Part shown: positions 43,666-55,542 of the stretch, in pieces
Layout of the letters: every line of letters begins with the position of its first letter
Numbering within the stretch: the stretch's first letter is position 1
Assembly (NCBI GenBank): GCA_014905825.1
Contig: JACGCN010000011.1
Coordinates: 1,426,001-1,490,000 of the forward strand
Source of the DNA: Lyophyllum atratum
Taxonomy: Eukaryota > Basidiomycota > Agaricomycetes > Agaricales > Lyophyllaceae
Length of the DNA: 64,000 nucleotides
Direction of reading: 5' to 3'
The notes under the pieces: model-generated
Databases searched by the model: none
The model's input: the letters and a program-made list of their open reading frames with translations, nothing else
Told to the model about the DNA's origin: nothing
Position numbers and translations under genes: made by a program

Positions 43666-45772
43666 ATGGCGACAGGTCAGGTCGCTCTAACACGCCACAG
43701 GGAGCCAGTCCCGGTTCAAAAGTCTTCGCGGCAGGTAGTACCTGCCTTTCTACAAAAACTTCATGAGTTAGTTGGTTTTCGAGGCTCGACATAATTAATG
43801 CTAACGTGTACCATTAAGGATGGTTAATGACCCAAATAACGCTGAATTAATTCGCTGGTCAGAGGCAGGAGACTCGTTTTATGGTGTGCTACAAGAGTCC
43901 TTATAACAAACTTCTGCTGAATGTATGGACTATAGTGCTGGATCACGAACGGTTCGCTCGGGAAGTCCTCGGTCGCTGGTTCAAACATCAGAACTTCGCA
44001 TCCTTTGTCCGCCAACTCAACATGTACGGGTTCCACAAAATACCACACCTGCAACAGGGTGTGTTGAGAAGTGAAACGGACACAGAGTTTTGGAACTTTG
44101 CTCACGCAAATTTCCATCGGGGCCAGCCTGACCTTCTTTGTCTCATCCAACGAAAGAAGCAATCCGCACAGCCCGGGGACGAGGTCGTTATGGATCTGCG
44201 TGAATCAAATCCTGCAGCTCCAGCGCAAGGAAACCTAGCCTCTGGCCAGGTCGTCGACATCCATTCTATCGTTAACGGCATTGCTGCGATTAAGCGCCAC
44301 CAATCCACCATATCTGCGGAGCTCAACGAACTCAAACGATCGAATCAACTGCTCTGGCAGGATGCCATGGACGCCAGGGCGAAGCACCAAAAACAACAGG
44401 ACACAATCAACCGGATCGTCAAGTTCTTGGCCGGTGTTTTTGGTAACCGTGCTAGCCCGCATAAGGAGGATGTGGTGGAATCAATGCCCTCGCGAGCCGT
44501 GGTTCCTCGAAGAAGGTTTCTGATAGAGGGCGGCCGTAGTGGAAAAGTGACGATCGAAGACGAGAAGGACGTTTCGGAGAATGAGTACAACGGAATGGGA
44601 GACCAACTGGACCAGAGTGAGTCACCACATATCCTTCTTCGCGCTATGAGTAATTTCTCCTTCAAGACCATTATCCTATGATTGAAACGCCCCAGTCCAT
44701 TCCGTCGCCTGCCTCTGACCGTATCTCACCTGACCCGTTCCTGGGCACTTACCACCCTCCTCCCGAGGCCCCTTATCCGCCCCAACAACCCATTCAATCA
44801 CCAACGACAACTACAAACGGAACTACATCGTCCAATTCGCACCAGACACCGTTTCTCGACGGTCGGCCCTTCCAACCCACTGATGTCATTGAGCGGTCAG
44901 TGACACCTAGCCGCCACCCAAATATGGAATTCGACCCCCGCATCCAAGTCGTCCTCAACCAACTCACCCCGGCCCAAATCCAACAACTCTTGTCTTCGCT
45001 CTCCCACAGCATGGACCCTATCTCAGCGCAAGACCCTCAAACCTCGTCCTTATCCCAACTAACCCAGTACACGCCAACCTCCGACCTCTTCAACCAATTT
45101 ATTAACCCTACATCACCCTCGCCCAAACACACGACGCCGGCCGCCGCCGCCGACGGGCTCTTATCTTTCGACGACCAAGACACCATGAGCCTCTCAGACG
45201 ACAGCCAAGCCAACGCCGCAAAGTCGTGGAAAGCCGCAGAGGACATCGAGCGCGACGTCAATGCCATGAACACCGACATCGACACCTTCATCCGCGGTCT
45301 CGGACTCGACCCCCAACACCTGGGAACTGGCTCGGCCGGCTCGTCCCCTAGTACAGCCTCCTTGCATCTTGACGCAGACGAAGTACACACGGAACCACCG
45401 CCGCCACCACCACCGCCTGCGCCAATGGAGAGTGCTATCCACCCCGATGCATCGGTCCTACCCGTGTCGGGCGAACCGATGTTCGATTTCGACTCTTTCT
45501 TGAATTCATTTGGGGGAACTGGGAATCCTGATACGGGCTTTAGCAACGGTGCCGAGGCCTTCCCCGACCTTGAACATGGGCCCATCAGCCTTGACGTCGA
45601 CGCTCACCCACCACCACTCCATGCCACCCCGCAAGAGCTGCCAATACCGATCAGCCCAGTGAGGGCTAAGCGCAAATCGGACGCCTCAGAGTTGGCTGCA
45701 CAGGTTACGGCCATGACGGACGCTTCCACATCGGCGCCAGCAAAGGCCTCAAAACGCAGAAGAAATAAATAA
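43666..45772 (+). CDS. Heat-shock factor-type transcription factor
   Basis: Four exons (43666-43766, 43819-43883, 43936-44616, 44667-45772) join in phase to 650 residues. The HSF DNA-binding domain lies near residues 22-125: VVPAFLQKLHEMVNDP, ELIRWSEAGDSFYVLDHERF, LGRWFKHQNFASFVRQLNMY, GFHKIPHLQQG, and FWNFAHANFHRGQPDLLCLI. The recognition helix FKHQNFASFVRQLNMYGF matches HSF1/Hsf1 closely. A coiled coil for trimer formation follows (HSIVNGIAAIKRHQSTISAE, then DTINRIVKFLAGVFGN). The C-terminal half is Pro/Ser/Gln-rich, with acidic activation-type stretches, a poly-Pro run and a basic C-terminal tail (KASKRRRNK). HSFs bind nGAAn repeats in chaperone promoters. Whether this is the single essential Hsf1 or a paralogue cannot be seen from here. 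Confidence 0.93.
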
Positions 45773-46305
45773 ACTATTCCATTAATTACTGAACAGGTTC
45801 CTCGCAAAACGAGTTCCGCTACATATGTACCGCCTCCTTGTACACGTCACATCATATCACAGCATGCACCACCCCGCAACGACCAACGACCACACCCCCC
45901 CTTGTACTACGCTCCTAGTTAGCTATAGGCTGTCAAATCTCATCCTCGTACGTAGTAGTTGTACTAGTCAGACACAGCGTTGTAAAGTATAATGTATTTT
46001 GGTAAAACATGAAAGAAAAAGGGAAAGGAATGTGGGATCGTTTGTTTTGTGCGGTAGTTCCGGTACATCGATATCGGGAGATTCGGAGATGGAGCATAAG
46101 TTGCAATAGCCAGGGACGAGGAGTCGGAGAGACTGGTGAGAGAAGGAAAGGGAGAGATATATAAGGAGTGGACTGGGATTGGATTGGTTAGATGGAAGAA
46201 GATAACATAGGTGGGGAAAGGAACGGCACGGTATCAGATAGTGGTATAATACAAAGAAAGAAGCAAGAAGGAGCGAGCAGAAAAGCCAGGCTGAGCTCAA
46301 AGCAC

Positions 46306-49300
46306 CTACTCCCCAGCGGGTTTCGGAGGAAGGGGTGGCGGAGGTGGAATCGAGTGCTCGAACCCAGCAACGAAGGGCGAGAACGGCGTCATGTCCAACG
46401 GCGGCGTATTCGTCTTCAGCGGCAATGAGTGCCCCATCGCGTCGTCGGAGGGAATCTTCCCATTCATAGCGAACATCGACACCCGCGCGTCCTCGTCCTG
46501 CGTCTCCTGGATATACTCAACTGGAGGACGAGGCATGAGCGGTGGTGGGGGTGGAGGGCTAGAAGGCGGGTGAACCGCGCTCGAAGTGGGTCGTGAGGAC
46601 CCAGCTCCGTTTTCCCGCTGCTGCGGCTGTTGTTGCTGGTTCTGCTTAGCAGCAACTCTGGCGTCCTGAGCGGCGTACTGGGCTTTGAGTAAGGCCTTCT
46701 CTTCCGCCGCAGTCAGGATTTTCCCAGGTGTTGTGGGAGGCGCAGGGGTAGGTCTTGGGCTACGGTTACCAGACGATGGTGAAGTGGCAGTGGCGGAGTT
46801 ACTGCGGGGTGGTGGTTGAGGTGGGGAAGCGCGGCCGGGAGAGGCGTTCAGCGCTTGAGCGTCCTGTGCTTCGAACTTGCGACGCAGGATCTCTTTTTCC
46901 GATAAGCCATGGCTTCCGTTGACAGCTGGCGGGGCCGCGTACTGAGAGAAAGGCGGGGGAGAACCTTTTGGCGCAGGGGTGGTGTTCTGATTTTGCTGTG
47001 CCAGAGCAGCCGCATCCTGCTCTTCATAGGCTCGACGGAGTCTCTCCTTCTCGGAAAGGTGAGAAGCAGGGATGAGGTTGGCTGGCATCTCGAACGGTGG
47101 GGGCAAATCATTGGCGACAGGTGGGGCAGGAGAAGACGAAGAAGCCCCTTTGGTGTCGGGATAAAGGTGCTCGTATGCGATGGGCCCGCTGCCGGACGTT
47201 TGAAGACCGCCTGCATCCTCGGATGGTACATATCCCCCATTCTGCACACGATCCACAGCCATCTTGGCTTCCTGGTATCGCTTCAGCGCCGCCTTCTCTT
47301 GTTCGGCCGTAAGGTATTGTGGAACAGGAGCTTTAGGGGGCGACTTCCGTGGCGATGCGGTTCCCGAGTGTTGCCTTTCCATCGCCTGGTTTCGTGCAGA
47401 CATCGCCTGAGAGTAGAGCTCCGCAGCTGTATTCTGTTTCTTGCTGCCGGGAGTCGTCCCGCTACTGGAAGGCTGTCGGGCAAGTTCGGCAGCACGAGCT
47501 CCATCGGAATCGCTTCTTCCGTGTGGTGAAGGTGGCGGTGAATTGGACTCGATCCCTTGGGTCTTCTTGACCGCAGCTTGCGCTTTGTTGAAGAGTCGCA
47601 ACTTCTCTTCCTCGGCGGTAGGCCACGGGCCGGTCCTAGGCGGCGTAGGGGCAGATTGAGGGGGAGGAGTAGCGACGACTTGGGGTGGCTTTAAGGATCC
47701 TCAGAACAAGAAACGACGATGAAAAGGAGGAAAACGTACCGGAGTAGTCACTCTTGCGACACCGCCCTGCACCCTCTCGACCTTCGCTCTCGCAGCCTCG
47801 TAAAGCCTTTGCTTCTCATCCTCAGCCGTAGGCCAAGGTCCTCGGGGGTTCGCAGCTGCACCGGGAGTTGAACCAGTCCGCTGTCGGGGATCTGACTCCT
47901 GCTGTGGTATCTCGCTCGGTTGAGCGTTCATAACAGTTAGTCTGTTTGTGCCCGGTCCATTAGCAGAGCCGGGTCTCCTTGCGGTACCTGTGTTTGGTGT
48001 AGATGCTGGCGGGCGAGGATCAAAGTCGTCCAAGTTGTTGCTGGATGCAGAAAGGGAATGGTGATGAGTAGGTCTCGTGCTGTATCCATAGCCGAGCTCG
48101 TCGACTTTGCCTGCTGGTGAGGTATTATAAACGGCGGCCGCTGGGAGCGTGTTGTAAGCGTTGGCAGGGGTATTGTGTGCCGCTCCGTAGTTGTCCCTCG
48201 AAAGAGGTAAGGTTGCTGCTGCTGCTGGCGATCGGCTAGGAGGGGGCTCAGAGCGCGTTATCGTATGCTGAGCAGGGCCGATGGGTAGAAGAGATAGTGT
48301 AGGAGCGGGGCCGATTCGTCTACGTGGTGAAAAGTTAAAGAGTCAAGATTTTTGACAATTGATTATAAGCGTACCTGATAGCTTCTTGGGAAACCACCCT
48401 GTTCGCGAGACGTCAATGTCGGCAATTCTTAACAATAAAAGACACAACATACCGTTGCCAGTTTGAAACAATAACAGGAAGATCCATTACTATGGGCGGC
48501 CTTTGATCCACGATTGCCTTGATACTTAAGACATATGTGACGTCAATGTGCCTTGCCGAACTGAGAGATGTCGTGGTGTGGTTTGGCGAGATAGAGCAGG
48601 TCAATTCTGCTCGATGCTCGGTGCCGGCAAACAGAGGTGCGTTTATTGCTAGCTTGCTGTCACTTATCGTAATGACCTTTACTTGAGGAGCGGCGGATTT
48701 CTTCCCTGAATGTGGTCCAGCACGGTATACCGTGGATTCCTTGAGCGTGAGTTCAAATCCACGGAGGATGGTGTTGTCGAGCGTGTCAGATCTGAGAAGG
48801 GCGATGACGGATATACGATCTCCGGGCCCAAAACAAGTTTGACCACGGTCAACAAACAGGGTGCAGCCATCTTGTACCAGTTGTCGGGTTTCAGGCTGAC
48901 TATAGACTGGCCATGTCGAATGAAGCTCGTGCTTATCGATGATGATAGCCGCCTGAGTCGACACGACAACAGACTTCCTCTTCCGTAGAAATCCCCTGCG
49001 AATGGAGTTAGAACACTCAGGAGGAAATATGACACAATATACGTACTTTTTTCCCTTAGTACACAAGCTTGCCACAAGTTCATATTGTATGCCAGCTGAG
49101 AAACATAAGGATGAATACGGTTATGTGTCGATTATCTCGCTGATAGACGTGCCTCGGTTATCTAGCGCAATGCTTGGTGGTATAGATTCCGGTATGCGGA
49201 TGGAGAACGGGAAATCTTGCTGGAGACCGCCGAAGGTTCAGATTGAATCCAAGAACGAGAATCGTGGTACTCACTGTGCGCAATAGTCCATACTCATCAC

Positions 49301-49580
49301 TCGACGTCCAGAGATTCACCGGGCTAGGACCGACATAATCATAGAACGTGTTGGACATGCCTCCGCCAGGCAATGTTTCCACCTTCCGCAGCTCGATGCG
49401 CACCCACTTCGCCTTGACTCCCTGCGGACCTGCTCTAACCTCGATGGCCTGCCGAACTAAAATTTAATCCAAGTTCCCCATGCCAGCGATGCATCACTTA
49501 CGCCCTTTACTGCAGCCTGTGGCCTGTCCGGACCACCAGGTGGTATCCCAGGGTACCCTGGTTGCGAATTGGTTCAACAT
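46306..49580 (-). CDS. Arrestin-like protein with long disordered tail of repeated charged helices
   Basis: Minus-strand exons encode an arrestin-like fold: RQAIEVRAGPQGVKAKWVRI, ELRKVETLPGGGMSNTFYDY, FPFSIRIPESIPPSIALDN, IIIDKHELHSTWPVYSQPET, CFGPGDRISVIALLRSDTLD, ILRGFELTLKESTVYRAG, and LPVIVSNWQRYVV. Fungal arrestin-like proteins link cargo receptors and transporters to ubiquitin ligases (the ART/Rim8 type). A Pro/Ser-rich tail of over 500 residues follows, carrying six copies of a short charged helix (for example TAEDEKQRLYEAARAKVE and TAEEEKLRLFNKAQAAVK) and poly-Pro runs near the end. The stop is at 46306. The N-terminus is uncertain. The frame from the ATG at 49580 joins RQAIEV in phase, but an alternative frame gives more protein-like sequence (GYPGIPPGGPDRPQAAVKG), so a one-base problem or a missed exon is possible. 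Confidence 0.75.
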
Positions 49581-51056
49581 GATCGCCTATGAGTTAGAAT
49601 GAACCCTTACCATGGACAAAATCGACATTTGGGGGCGGGCGTAAAGTTCTGAATTTTGTTGATGTTCAAAAATCGAGAATTTGGTGCTCAAATGATGGGA
49701 ATTGCTCACAGCTTCACCTGGGACATCTCCTCCCGCGAGCTAGCAGAACGTAAGAAGAGGGGAAAGGTAAGAGAGTGAGCGAGATAAAGTGAGGTCGGCT
49801 GACTTGAAGCTCCAGATGGCTCGCATGCAGAGCAACGATTTAACCGGAACCGTTTCAATTGAGAACTCGTTTGGTCCACCCCCTGGCCCTGAAAACGGCT
49901 TTTGATGGCTGTGCCGGGCCAACTCTCTCATCATCATGCTGATGGCATGCACCATTGGCCCAGGGGCAATGATGTACATTACCTGCGTACATCGGGATAC
50001 TCCCTGGACCCGGCGTTCCTCAGTGGGACCGTGCCGTGTAATTTTACCTTACCTTACCTTACCTGGATCGCATCAAAATCTCGTTGATTGAATTGAGCGC
50101 TCGAGGACAAGTTGGGGCTCAAAATGGAGGGGAACGACGCAAGAGAAATGGCAAGTCATGGTGAGTTAACAGAACGCATTAGACATATATAAAAATTACA
50201 GTTCTACTTCCATTTAGACTATGGACATATTGTGGAGCCCAGTTCAGAGCAAAAACTTCTCCCCGAAGCGCTTCAGCAGGTGTACATATAGTTGCAATCA
50301 TCAGATGAATCAACTGAAAGAAAGACAAAGCACTGATCATCTTCGTTGCCATGCTCTACTAACAGTGATCCAATTGGCAGGGGGAATAGCAAGTACCAAT
50401 CATATACTTATCAACTTCTGTGCGCATAGTTCTGGTAAAGACGCACTGACAACGGTCAGTTTTCGATAAGCGGCGGTGGCAGGACTCATGAAACGCGCTG
50501 TCACTCCGCCGGCAACGATCATCTGAATCTTCCCGAAGGTCAAGTCGTCAAATCAGCAACTCCGAAGTCGACCGAGGGATATCCATTCATGAAATGTCCT
50601 CAGAGGGATGCTGTCCGTGCCTCTGACATGCTGATCAGTAAGTCAAATTTAGACAACCCGCAGACAATGATAGCGTTCAGTTTATTCATGGGTCAATTTG
50701 TGGCAAGACAAATAGCTGTCCATTGATCTATCGCCACTGGGATCCGTCCAGCTTGATACTTAAGACGGGCCTGTACTGTACAGCGTTCGGACGAACCTGA
50801 CTCCCAGTATCGACTCCAACTCGGTATGCAACAACCGCTAGACGCAGGTTTACTTGGTAGAACGGATGCAATCGAAGAAAAGGAGCTAGAGGTGAGTCTC
50901 AAAGAACGGGAGACGACTATACCAGCAATTGAGTCAACCCACACAGTTCATGTCAATGGAGAGTATAACCTACTTCCCCTTGTCAAAAGAAAAAATATAC
51001 ACTGTAAAGTAAAAACAAAGCGCTCAGCAATACACGGAAGGAAGGATGGGGACACC
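49581..51056. other. Intergenic region with (TTACC)4 repeat
   Basis: About 1.5 kb without supported genes between the arrestin-like gene promoter and the 3' end of SF3B2. TTACC occurs four times in tandem at 50044-50063. A plus-strand frame at 50826-51338 lies opposite the SF3B2 3' end and is a shadow. Confidence 0.5.
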
Positions 51057-53179
51057 TCAGAACTTGTACTCCTTCCCACCCTTTTTCCTGTCCCGATCCC
51101 TCTCCATCTTCTGTTTCTTATTCGCCATCTCCTTCGCCACCATATCCGAAAAGTCCTCCTTATTCGCCCCGGGAACACCAGCCGAGCCCCGCGAATACGC
51201 ATCATACTTCCGCCTAAGCTCCTCCTCCGACAAGCCCTCCAACTGACTCGCATCAATCGACACATCGACGCCGTTCGCTTTTCGCTGCCACACCGAAATC
51301 ACATTAGCACCAGGACGAACAACACACCAAATAGATAACGTACCTTCGTACCCCTCTCGTCGCCCAGCACAGGGATGGGTGCACCCGAAACGCCGCTGAC
51401 GTCGTACCCACGTTCGCTGCCCATGAGGCCCCGCACTGACGTCTGCTTCTCGGGCACGACCTGGTAGAGTGATCGTGGGCCTGCCTCGACTGCTTCGGAG
51501 ACTGTGCGGCCCTTGCGCAGTTCCAGGAAGTCGGGAGTCTCGAGCCCGCCGGCTACAGTGGAGACGACGCTGCTCATGCCGGAGGGTGTCTCGAGACCAG
51601 ATGGCGTCTGGAGGCCGTCTGAGGGCGCAGGTTGGATCTCTTCTTCCTCCTCTTCTTCTGATTCACTCTCCTCCTCTTCTTCCTCTGAAGAAATGTTTGG
51701 TCAGTCAATACATTGTGGTGGGAAAGAAAGAATGTCGTACCTTCTTCCGGCTCCAATTCTCCCCAAAGGTTCTTGTCGATGGGCTCTCCAACCTAGACAG
51801 AAATTGTCAGGTTATATAATGCCAGAAAGGCAGCCTGACTTACCCCCGAATCTCCAGCCTTTGGAAGGACACCGAAGACGTCGCCATACAACGGTCGGTT
51901 GTATTCATCCAGAGGGGGTTTCCCCCATCCACCAGGGTGGAAACCCCACTGCGCCCTATATGGCATTATTAGATAACCGAGTGGTCTAGGAGTATCACGA
52001 CGTACCCTTCAGGAATGGGAGCGTTGAGACCAGGTATCCTGAGTGTTGGGTAGCTTGGCGGGGGTCCAAAGCGTTGCATGCTGATCAGCCACGGTGGCGG
52101 TGCGAGCGGCGGGATCGACAGCGCTTCCACCAATTCGGGTGACAAGTCTCCTGGCCTCTTCTCCTTCAGCGACGTCTCAAACTCTTTGCCTTCATAATAC
52201 CTACGAATCAGAGGCCGTTAGCTGAACAGGGTGATACCCAACTATGGGTGCTTACATTTCGCCAAATCCAGTGACAGGCGGCTTCGTCTGGAATTTGAAA
52301 AACGCATCGTGGAGCTTCTGATAGTCGATGTCGACCTTGCCCATCTTAGGCTGCACACGTTCCCGGGTCTTCGCCTTCAAAGACATGTTAGCTTCCTTTT
52401 CCTTGACTGCGTCACGCATCGTCGCGATACCCGTGTCTGCGATGTACGCCGGGAGCTGGAACGGTGGCTTTTCGATACCACGTTTGCCTTGGAGGTAGTC
52501 GCGCTTGGCGCTCCAGTGGATGGGAATCGGGACGGTGTTGCGGTGGCTTTTGAGGTGTAGTAGGAGACGGGGGTCTGCGGCTGTGACGTCCGTCCATTCT
52601 ACAACCTCGGGTTTCTTGACCAGCTGCTTCAGCTCCGCCACTGTCAACCGAGCCATTTTGCGCTGCTTCTTCTTGGAAAGAGGCTTTTTTTCCGTGTCGG
52701 AGTCGCCCTCTGATTCCATGTCGTCGTCCGAGTAGATGATCTCGCCTTTCGATGGCAGTGCGCCTCTTTCGTTCTGCTATAACCTGTTGAGTATACTCGT
52801 CTAGGCATAAGATGTTTCTGCCACCCACCGAAGCTTCATCGGGAGGCAGCTGAAAGCGAGCAAATACGTCGGAGAATGCTTCGAGGGCAGAGCCTTTGAC
52901 ATCCAATTGTTCAGATACGTACACGACATAAGATAAGTCCACAGTATCTTCGGCTTTCACGGTGACTTTCTCTTCTGTGTCGTTCTGTCCAACACGCAGG
53001 GTCAATTCGCTGTCGCTAGGTTGTAAGAACTCGATGTCACGAACGGTTGAAACCTCGGCCTTCTTTTGCTTCGCCTTCAGCCGCCGCAGCTGGTTTTTTG
53101 ACTTGATTGCCTTTCCATTTGCCTTCCCATTTGTGTCTTCCATGACACCGTTCACTGCTTGCGAGACTTGGGTGACCAT
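51057..53179 (-). CDS. CUS1: Splicing factor SF3b subunit 2 (SF3B2/SAP145/Cus1)
   Basis: Minus-strand exons read MVTQVSQAVNGVMEDTNGKA, a basic region (KSKNQLRRLKAKQKK), then the DUF382 core: LTVAELKQLVKKPEVVEWTD, DPRLLLHLKSHRNTVPIPIH, WSAKRDYLQGKRGIEKPPFQ, LPAYIADTGI. The PSP domain follows: GKEFETSLKEKRPGDLSPEL, then PPPWLISMQRFGPPPSYPTL, RIPGLNAPIPEGAQWGFHPG and GWGKPPLDEYNRPLYGDVFG. An acidic Glu/Ser run and a charged C-terminus (KKGGKEYKF) complete it. This is nearly the full SF3B2 architecture. SF3B2 is part of the U2 snRNP SF3b complex and contacts pre-mRNA around the branch site. Introns are short (near 52790, 52230, 51975, 51750 and 51320). The start at 53179 is the first ATG of the open frame. 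Confidence 0.94.
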
Positions 53180-53706
53180 TCAGGAGGCGCAGACTGGGTG
53201 CAGAGTGGTAGAGAGCAGATGAAGCAGTCGTGAGAAAATAATCTTGGCATTCCGAACTGCGACTCCCAATGCCGGCAGGCACCCTCCTCCTCCTCCATGA
53301 TGCACAGTAATTTTATCAATTCCTCTAGGCTGCGACAAATGGACCCGAAATATTTGCCAAATCATCTGTTCCAACGTCTCAAATGCCCTATATCCCTCTC
53401 TCTCGCTTCTCCCAGCTTTCCGTCGTATCTCCTCAGCCTTCATACCAGTAGCCTTAACTGTGTTCGAACGAGCCTCAATGCTGGCTTGGACATGACTGAT
53501 TTAACGAGGGGCTTGTATGAGCTGAGGCGTCGTTCAACGAAGAATCCATGTAATAATAGGCGTCCTGGAGCGCCGAACTTGGCGAACTTGCGAAGCACAG
53601 ATCGTGGTTTTGACATGAGCCGAAGATAGTCACAATGCCTGACGAACGTGCTAATGTCTACAAATCAGAAAATAGCAGGAGATTGGAACAGACGCTTTTT
53701 GATGTT

Positions 53707-53727
53707 AAGCTTGAAGCTTGAAGCTTC
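53707..53727. repeat. Three 7-bp tandem units (AAGCTTG)
   Basis: AAGCTTG occurs twice, followed by AAGCTTC, in the SF3B2/MYND intergenic region. Each unit contains a palindromic AAGCTT. Confidence 0.7.
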
Positions 53728-53958
53728 AGCTAGAAGTGATGACTGCCAGGAGGGCCCCCTCATTTTTGGTCGGAAACGGCGACGCTCAGATGTAATCGCG
53801 ACCTGAAGGGAAGCTTGCGGAATTCGGATATCTTGCCTTACTTCACGCGCTTACAATCCGCCGAATCCTCACAGTAGCCACAGTTTCTGAGTTTTCATCG
53901 CTGTCTACCATCTCTCCAGCTCATACAAGGACGCCACTCGAACCGATAGAACCTCCCG

Positions 53959-55064
53959 ATGGAAAAACTCAACTTTGCCAAACTTCCGGAGAAAACTCAC
54001 TGTGCCAAATGCGGAATATCCGAGTCGCCCAACAAGGCCCTTCGTCGATGCTCAAAGTGCCGTGCAGCTCCCTACTGCTCCGTGGAATGGTGAATTAAAA
54101 CAAAATGAGCACTCTCGTGATCCAAAAGCTCGCGTATCTCAGTCCTCTTTTTTGACAGTCAGAAAGCCGACTGGCAATCACACAAACCGCTCTGGTTTGA
54201 CCTTCAAGTTCGTGCTCACCTTGCGTTCTGTTCAACCCTTCGTCCATCGCAGCGTGCACTACGCGATGGAGAAAAGCTGTAACTACACTGGGCTATACAT
54301 CAATGAAGAAAGAGCGCCTAAGGTCAAGAAGGGAGAGCCCAAAAGGACAAGGTCGGTACTCTGTTCAATGGACGCGTATCGAATGATTCGCTCAGTTCTG
54401 CACACCTGTTAGAGGGGATGTCCTGCGAGATCTCTCAATGTTCGCGAAGAGTCACAACGGGTAATCACTGATCATACCTTGGCTGCCAGTGCAGGATGAC
54501 CTCACTCTCACCAGGGACACATTGACCTTCGCAGCTTGGCACTTCCTCGGACTCGTCCAAGATATCTCCCGCGCTGAAACACACTTCCTCGCAGTCACTG
54601 TCCGCCGCACCGCTTCGTCAAACCCGCGCACCTACTATTCGTTCGCTGACGCTGAAGTCCTCCCATGGAGCGCCCTGGAAGCTGTCTACGCCAACCGTAT
54701 GAGTTTTGCGGACTCGACTCCGGCAGCCCCAAGAGCCATGTTCCAGAAGGATGCGGAGCAGAGGAAGCGAAACGACGGAGCGCTTGGATCGGTGATGGTG
54801 ATCTCTATCGAATTACCCAAGGGGGAGAATATGCCGCCGCGTGAAGCTCTGAAGGAGGTGGGCACCTTGATCGAATTTTTACCTCTCGACTTTCTGCTCT
54901 CTAATATGCGAACCCACAAGTTGGTTATTCATACCATGCAACCTTTGGGTCTTTTCAAGGAACACAAAGCTTGTTTCTCTCGTTATGTGAGTGAACTACG
55001 GCCTACGTTATGTTCCTTTGCGTCTAAGCTGAGCGGCCGACCGCATATAGCCGACTCTTCCTAG
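53959..55064 (+). CDS. MYND zinc-finger protein
   Basis: The ATG at 53959 begins a MYND finger: CAKCGISESPNKALRRCSKC, RAAPYCSVEC, then after a short intron (GTGAAT donor near 54094) QKADWQSHKPLW. All Cys and His ligands of the C-x2-C...C-x2-C...C-x3-C...H pattern are present except that the final expected Cys is Trp (KPLW rather than KPLC). The following frame meets a TAA at 54280, so at least one further intron lies between there and 54489. Its borders were not resolved and a break is possible. The C-terminal exon from 54489 is a conserved-looking domain (LTFAAWHFLGLVQDISRAET, then MVISIELPKGENMPPREALK, RTHKLVIHTMQPLGLFKEHK). MYND fingers bind proline-rich partners. Agaricomycetes carry many such proteins, mostly of unknown function. 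The last intron may begin at the GTGAGT near 54989, moving the stop. Confidence 0.65.
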
Positions 55065-55542
55065 GGAAGTGCACCTCAAATGCATGCAGAACTGTTTGAA
55101 GGGAGGGAAATACGATCCAGCCTTCTACCCTCACACTCCTGAGGATGATTGACTTCCGAACTAAACTTTGTGTATTTGTAGCCTAATAGTAATACCACGA
55201 CGCAAGACGCGCTTTTGACCTTCCACTGTCCTATCACGGGTATCTCCCACCGAAATATAATATTTAGGGAGCAAGCAAAGTATTCCTGCGCCTGCGATGA
55301 AATGAACATTGAGTCGACCGCCTGATCAGGGCAAAGAAATACAAGGCCCGTTCCATTACGAGTAACTTCGACAGCACCACGACTACACATACAGGATCCT
55401 AACGACGGACAGAGGGGTTAGGCGACCCTCGACCACTATACTTTCAAACGATTCTCTTCCTTCCCCTGCACCACAGGTCACGTGCTTTCACTAGTCCACA
55501 CCCCCTCCCCGACTTCCCGTCACTTACAATCGGATGCGTGGA

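Noticed and set aside
45037..45585. 182-codon minus-strand frame
   Set aside because: Antisense shadow of the Pro/Ser-rich HSF exon.
50826..51338. 170-codon plus-strand frame
   Set aside because: Overlaps the 3' coding end of SF3B2 on the other strand; low-complexity sequence.
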